A stretch of 64,000 bases of DNA from Alphaproteobacteria bacterium (GTDB lineage: Bacteria; Pseudomonadota; Alphaproteobacteria; Oceanibaculales; Oceanibaculaceae), in the NCBI GenBank assembly GCA_018823745.1, contig JAHJHR010000002.1:62001-126000 (forward strand), given 5' to 3'. The translations under genes were made by a program, and so were the position numbers. This document shows, piece by piece, positions 63,397-64,000 of the stretch. Each line of letters opens with the position of its first letter. The stretch's first letter is position 1. The notes below the pieces were generated by a model. That model was given only the letters and a program-made list of their open reading frames with translations, was not told where the DNA came from and made no database searches.

Positions 63397-64000
63397 ATGA
63401 TCGTGGTGACGGGTGGTGCCGGCTTCATCGGCTCCAACCTCGTGGCGGCGCTGGAAGACAGCGGCCGGCGCGATATCGTGGTTTGCGACTGGCTTGGCAG
63501 TGACGATAAATGGCGCAATATCGCCAAACGCGACCTGGCCGACCTGATCGTGCCGGAAGCCCTTTCCGGCTTTCTCGACTCCCGGCGCGGCAGCATCGAG
63601 GCGATCTTCCATATGGGGGCCATCTCCGCCACCACGGAGACCGATGCCGATCTGATCGTGCGCACCAATATCGATCTGCCGCAGCGCCTGTGGCACTGGT
63701 GCGCGGAAAACAATGTGCCTCTCGTCTATGCCTCCTCCGCCGCCACCTATGGCGATGGCGCGGCCGGCTTCCTGGACGATGACTCCCCGGCTGGCCTGTC
63801 CCGGCTGCAGCCGCTGAACCCCTATGGCTGGAGCAAGCTGGCCTTTGACCGCCGCGTCGCCCGCTTCGTCGCCGATGGCGTGGCCCCGCCACAATGGGCC
63901 GGCCTGCGCTTCTTCAACGTCTATGGCCCGAATGAATATCACAAGGGCGGCCAGATGAGCGTCGTGCCGCAGATCCATGCCCGCGCAACGTTGGGCGAGC
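63397..64000 (+). CDS. hldD: ADP-L-glycero-D-manno-heptose 6-epimerase (3' end cut by window)
   Basis: Makes the heptose precursor of the lipopolysaccharide inner core. The first 201 codons are present. MIVVTGGAGFIGSNLVAAL is the NAD(P)-binding motif, WLGSDDKWRNIAKRDLADLI and FHMGAISATTETDAD are specific to the HldD/RfaD branch, and NPYGWSKLAFDRRV holds the YxxxK catalytic pair. LRFFNVYGPNEYHKGGQMSV follows. About 120 residues should lie beyond the window. Confidence 0.93.
   Translation, partial: MIVVTGGAGFIGSNLVAALEDSGRRDIVVCDWLGSDDKWRNIAKRDLADLIVPEALSGFLDSRRGSIEAIFHMGAISATTETDADLIVRTNIDLPQRLWHWCAENNVPLVYASSAATYGDGAAGFLDDDSPAGLSRLQPLNPYGWSKLAFDRRVARFVADGVAPPQWAGLRFFNVYGPNEYHKGGQMSVVPQIHARATLGE

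Overview
The window is GC-rich, gene-dense chromosomal DNA from an alphaproteobacterium, most likely Rhodospirillales-like; the genus cannot be fixed by reading. The marker genes are a SciP-type CtrA inhibitor, an NDUFA12-like complex I subunit, a DUF2155 protein, a B12-dependent (class II) ribonucleotide reductase, a phasin, UbiK, and a PetP/PetR-type regulator pair next to ilvE. I found no rRNA, tRNA, CRISPR array, insertion sequence, prophage or plasmid gene. About 62 protein genes are called. One is clearly broken by a frameshift (class V aminotransferase, 44857-46105). One needs a programmed frameshift (prfB, 21197-22316).

Layout. 1-5850: SulP anion transporter, an alcohol dehydrogenase/beta-hydroxyacid dehydrogenase pair and a K+/H+ antiporter, all on the minus strand. 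6110-10557: a single-domain response regulator tail to tail with a degenerate GGDEF-EAL protein, a CobW-type metal GTPase and a VOC protein. 10554-20800: a TAXI-type TRAP transporter with a ThDP enzyme upstream, an RTX metalloprotease, a periplasmic EF-hand protein, an amidohydrolase and a YihU-like reductase. This is the most accessory-looking, catabolic part. 20807-29523: cell-wall and translation core (amiC, PBP1A, prfB) and rne behind a long leader. 29619-39086: aminotransferase, a GGT-like lipoprotein that lacks its nucleophile, then the conserved block M48 protease, DsbA-like protein, aroQ-accB-accC-aat, DUF2155, mlaD, NDUFA12. 39320-43378: a small conserved protein and nrdJ in an AT-rich pocket, followed by two tandem covarying terminators. 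43676-53842: mixed metabolic and small genes including RidA, enoyl-CoA hydratase, pyrE, TerC, a peptide-type binding protein and sciP. 54103-64000: ilvE divergent from petP-petR-histidine kinase, an RTX serine protease, PAS protein, csaA, phasin, TetR, proC, YbjN, UbiK and the start of hldD.

Themes. (i) Two unrelated proteases, 41 kb apart, carry the same C-terminal RTX plus tail module, so both are probably exported by one type I system encoded elsewhere. (ii) CtrA-like TTAA-N7-TTAA boxes lie upstream of sciP and of the degenerate GGDEF-EAL gene. (iii) A REP-like palindrome family appears as inverted pairs at 19774-19858 and 49268-49367, with compensatory stem changes. (iv) The phasin promoter carries two TGC-N3-GCA sites like known PhaR operators, and the ilvE/petP intergenic region carries a 24-bp near-palindrome. 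No completely new multi-gene system stands out. The best candidates for unexplained biology are the TRAP/ThDP/amidohydrolase/YihU-like cluster, the shared RTX tail, the degenerate c-di-GMP protein and the nucleophile-less GGT.
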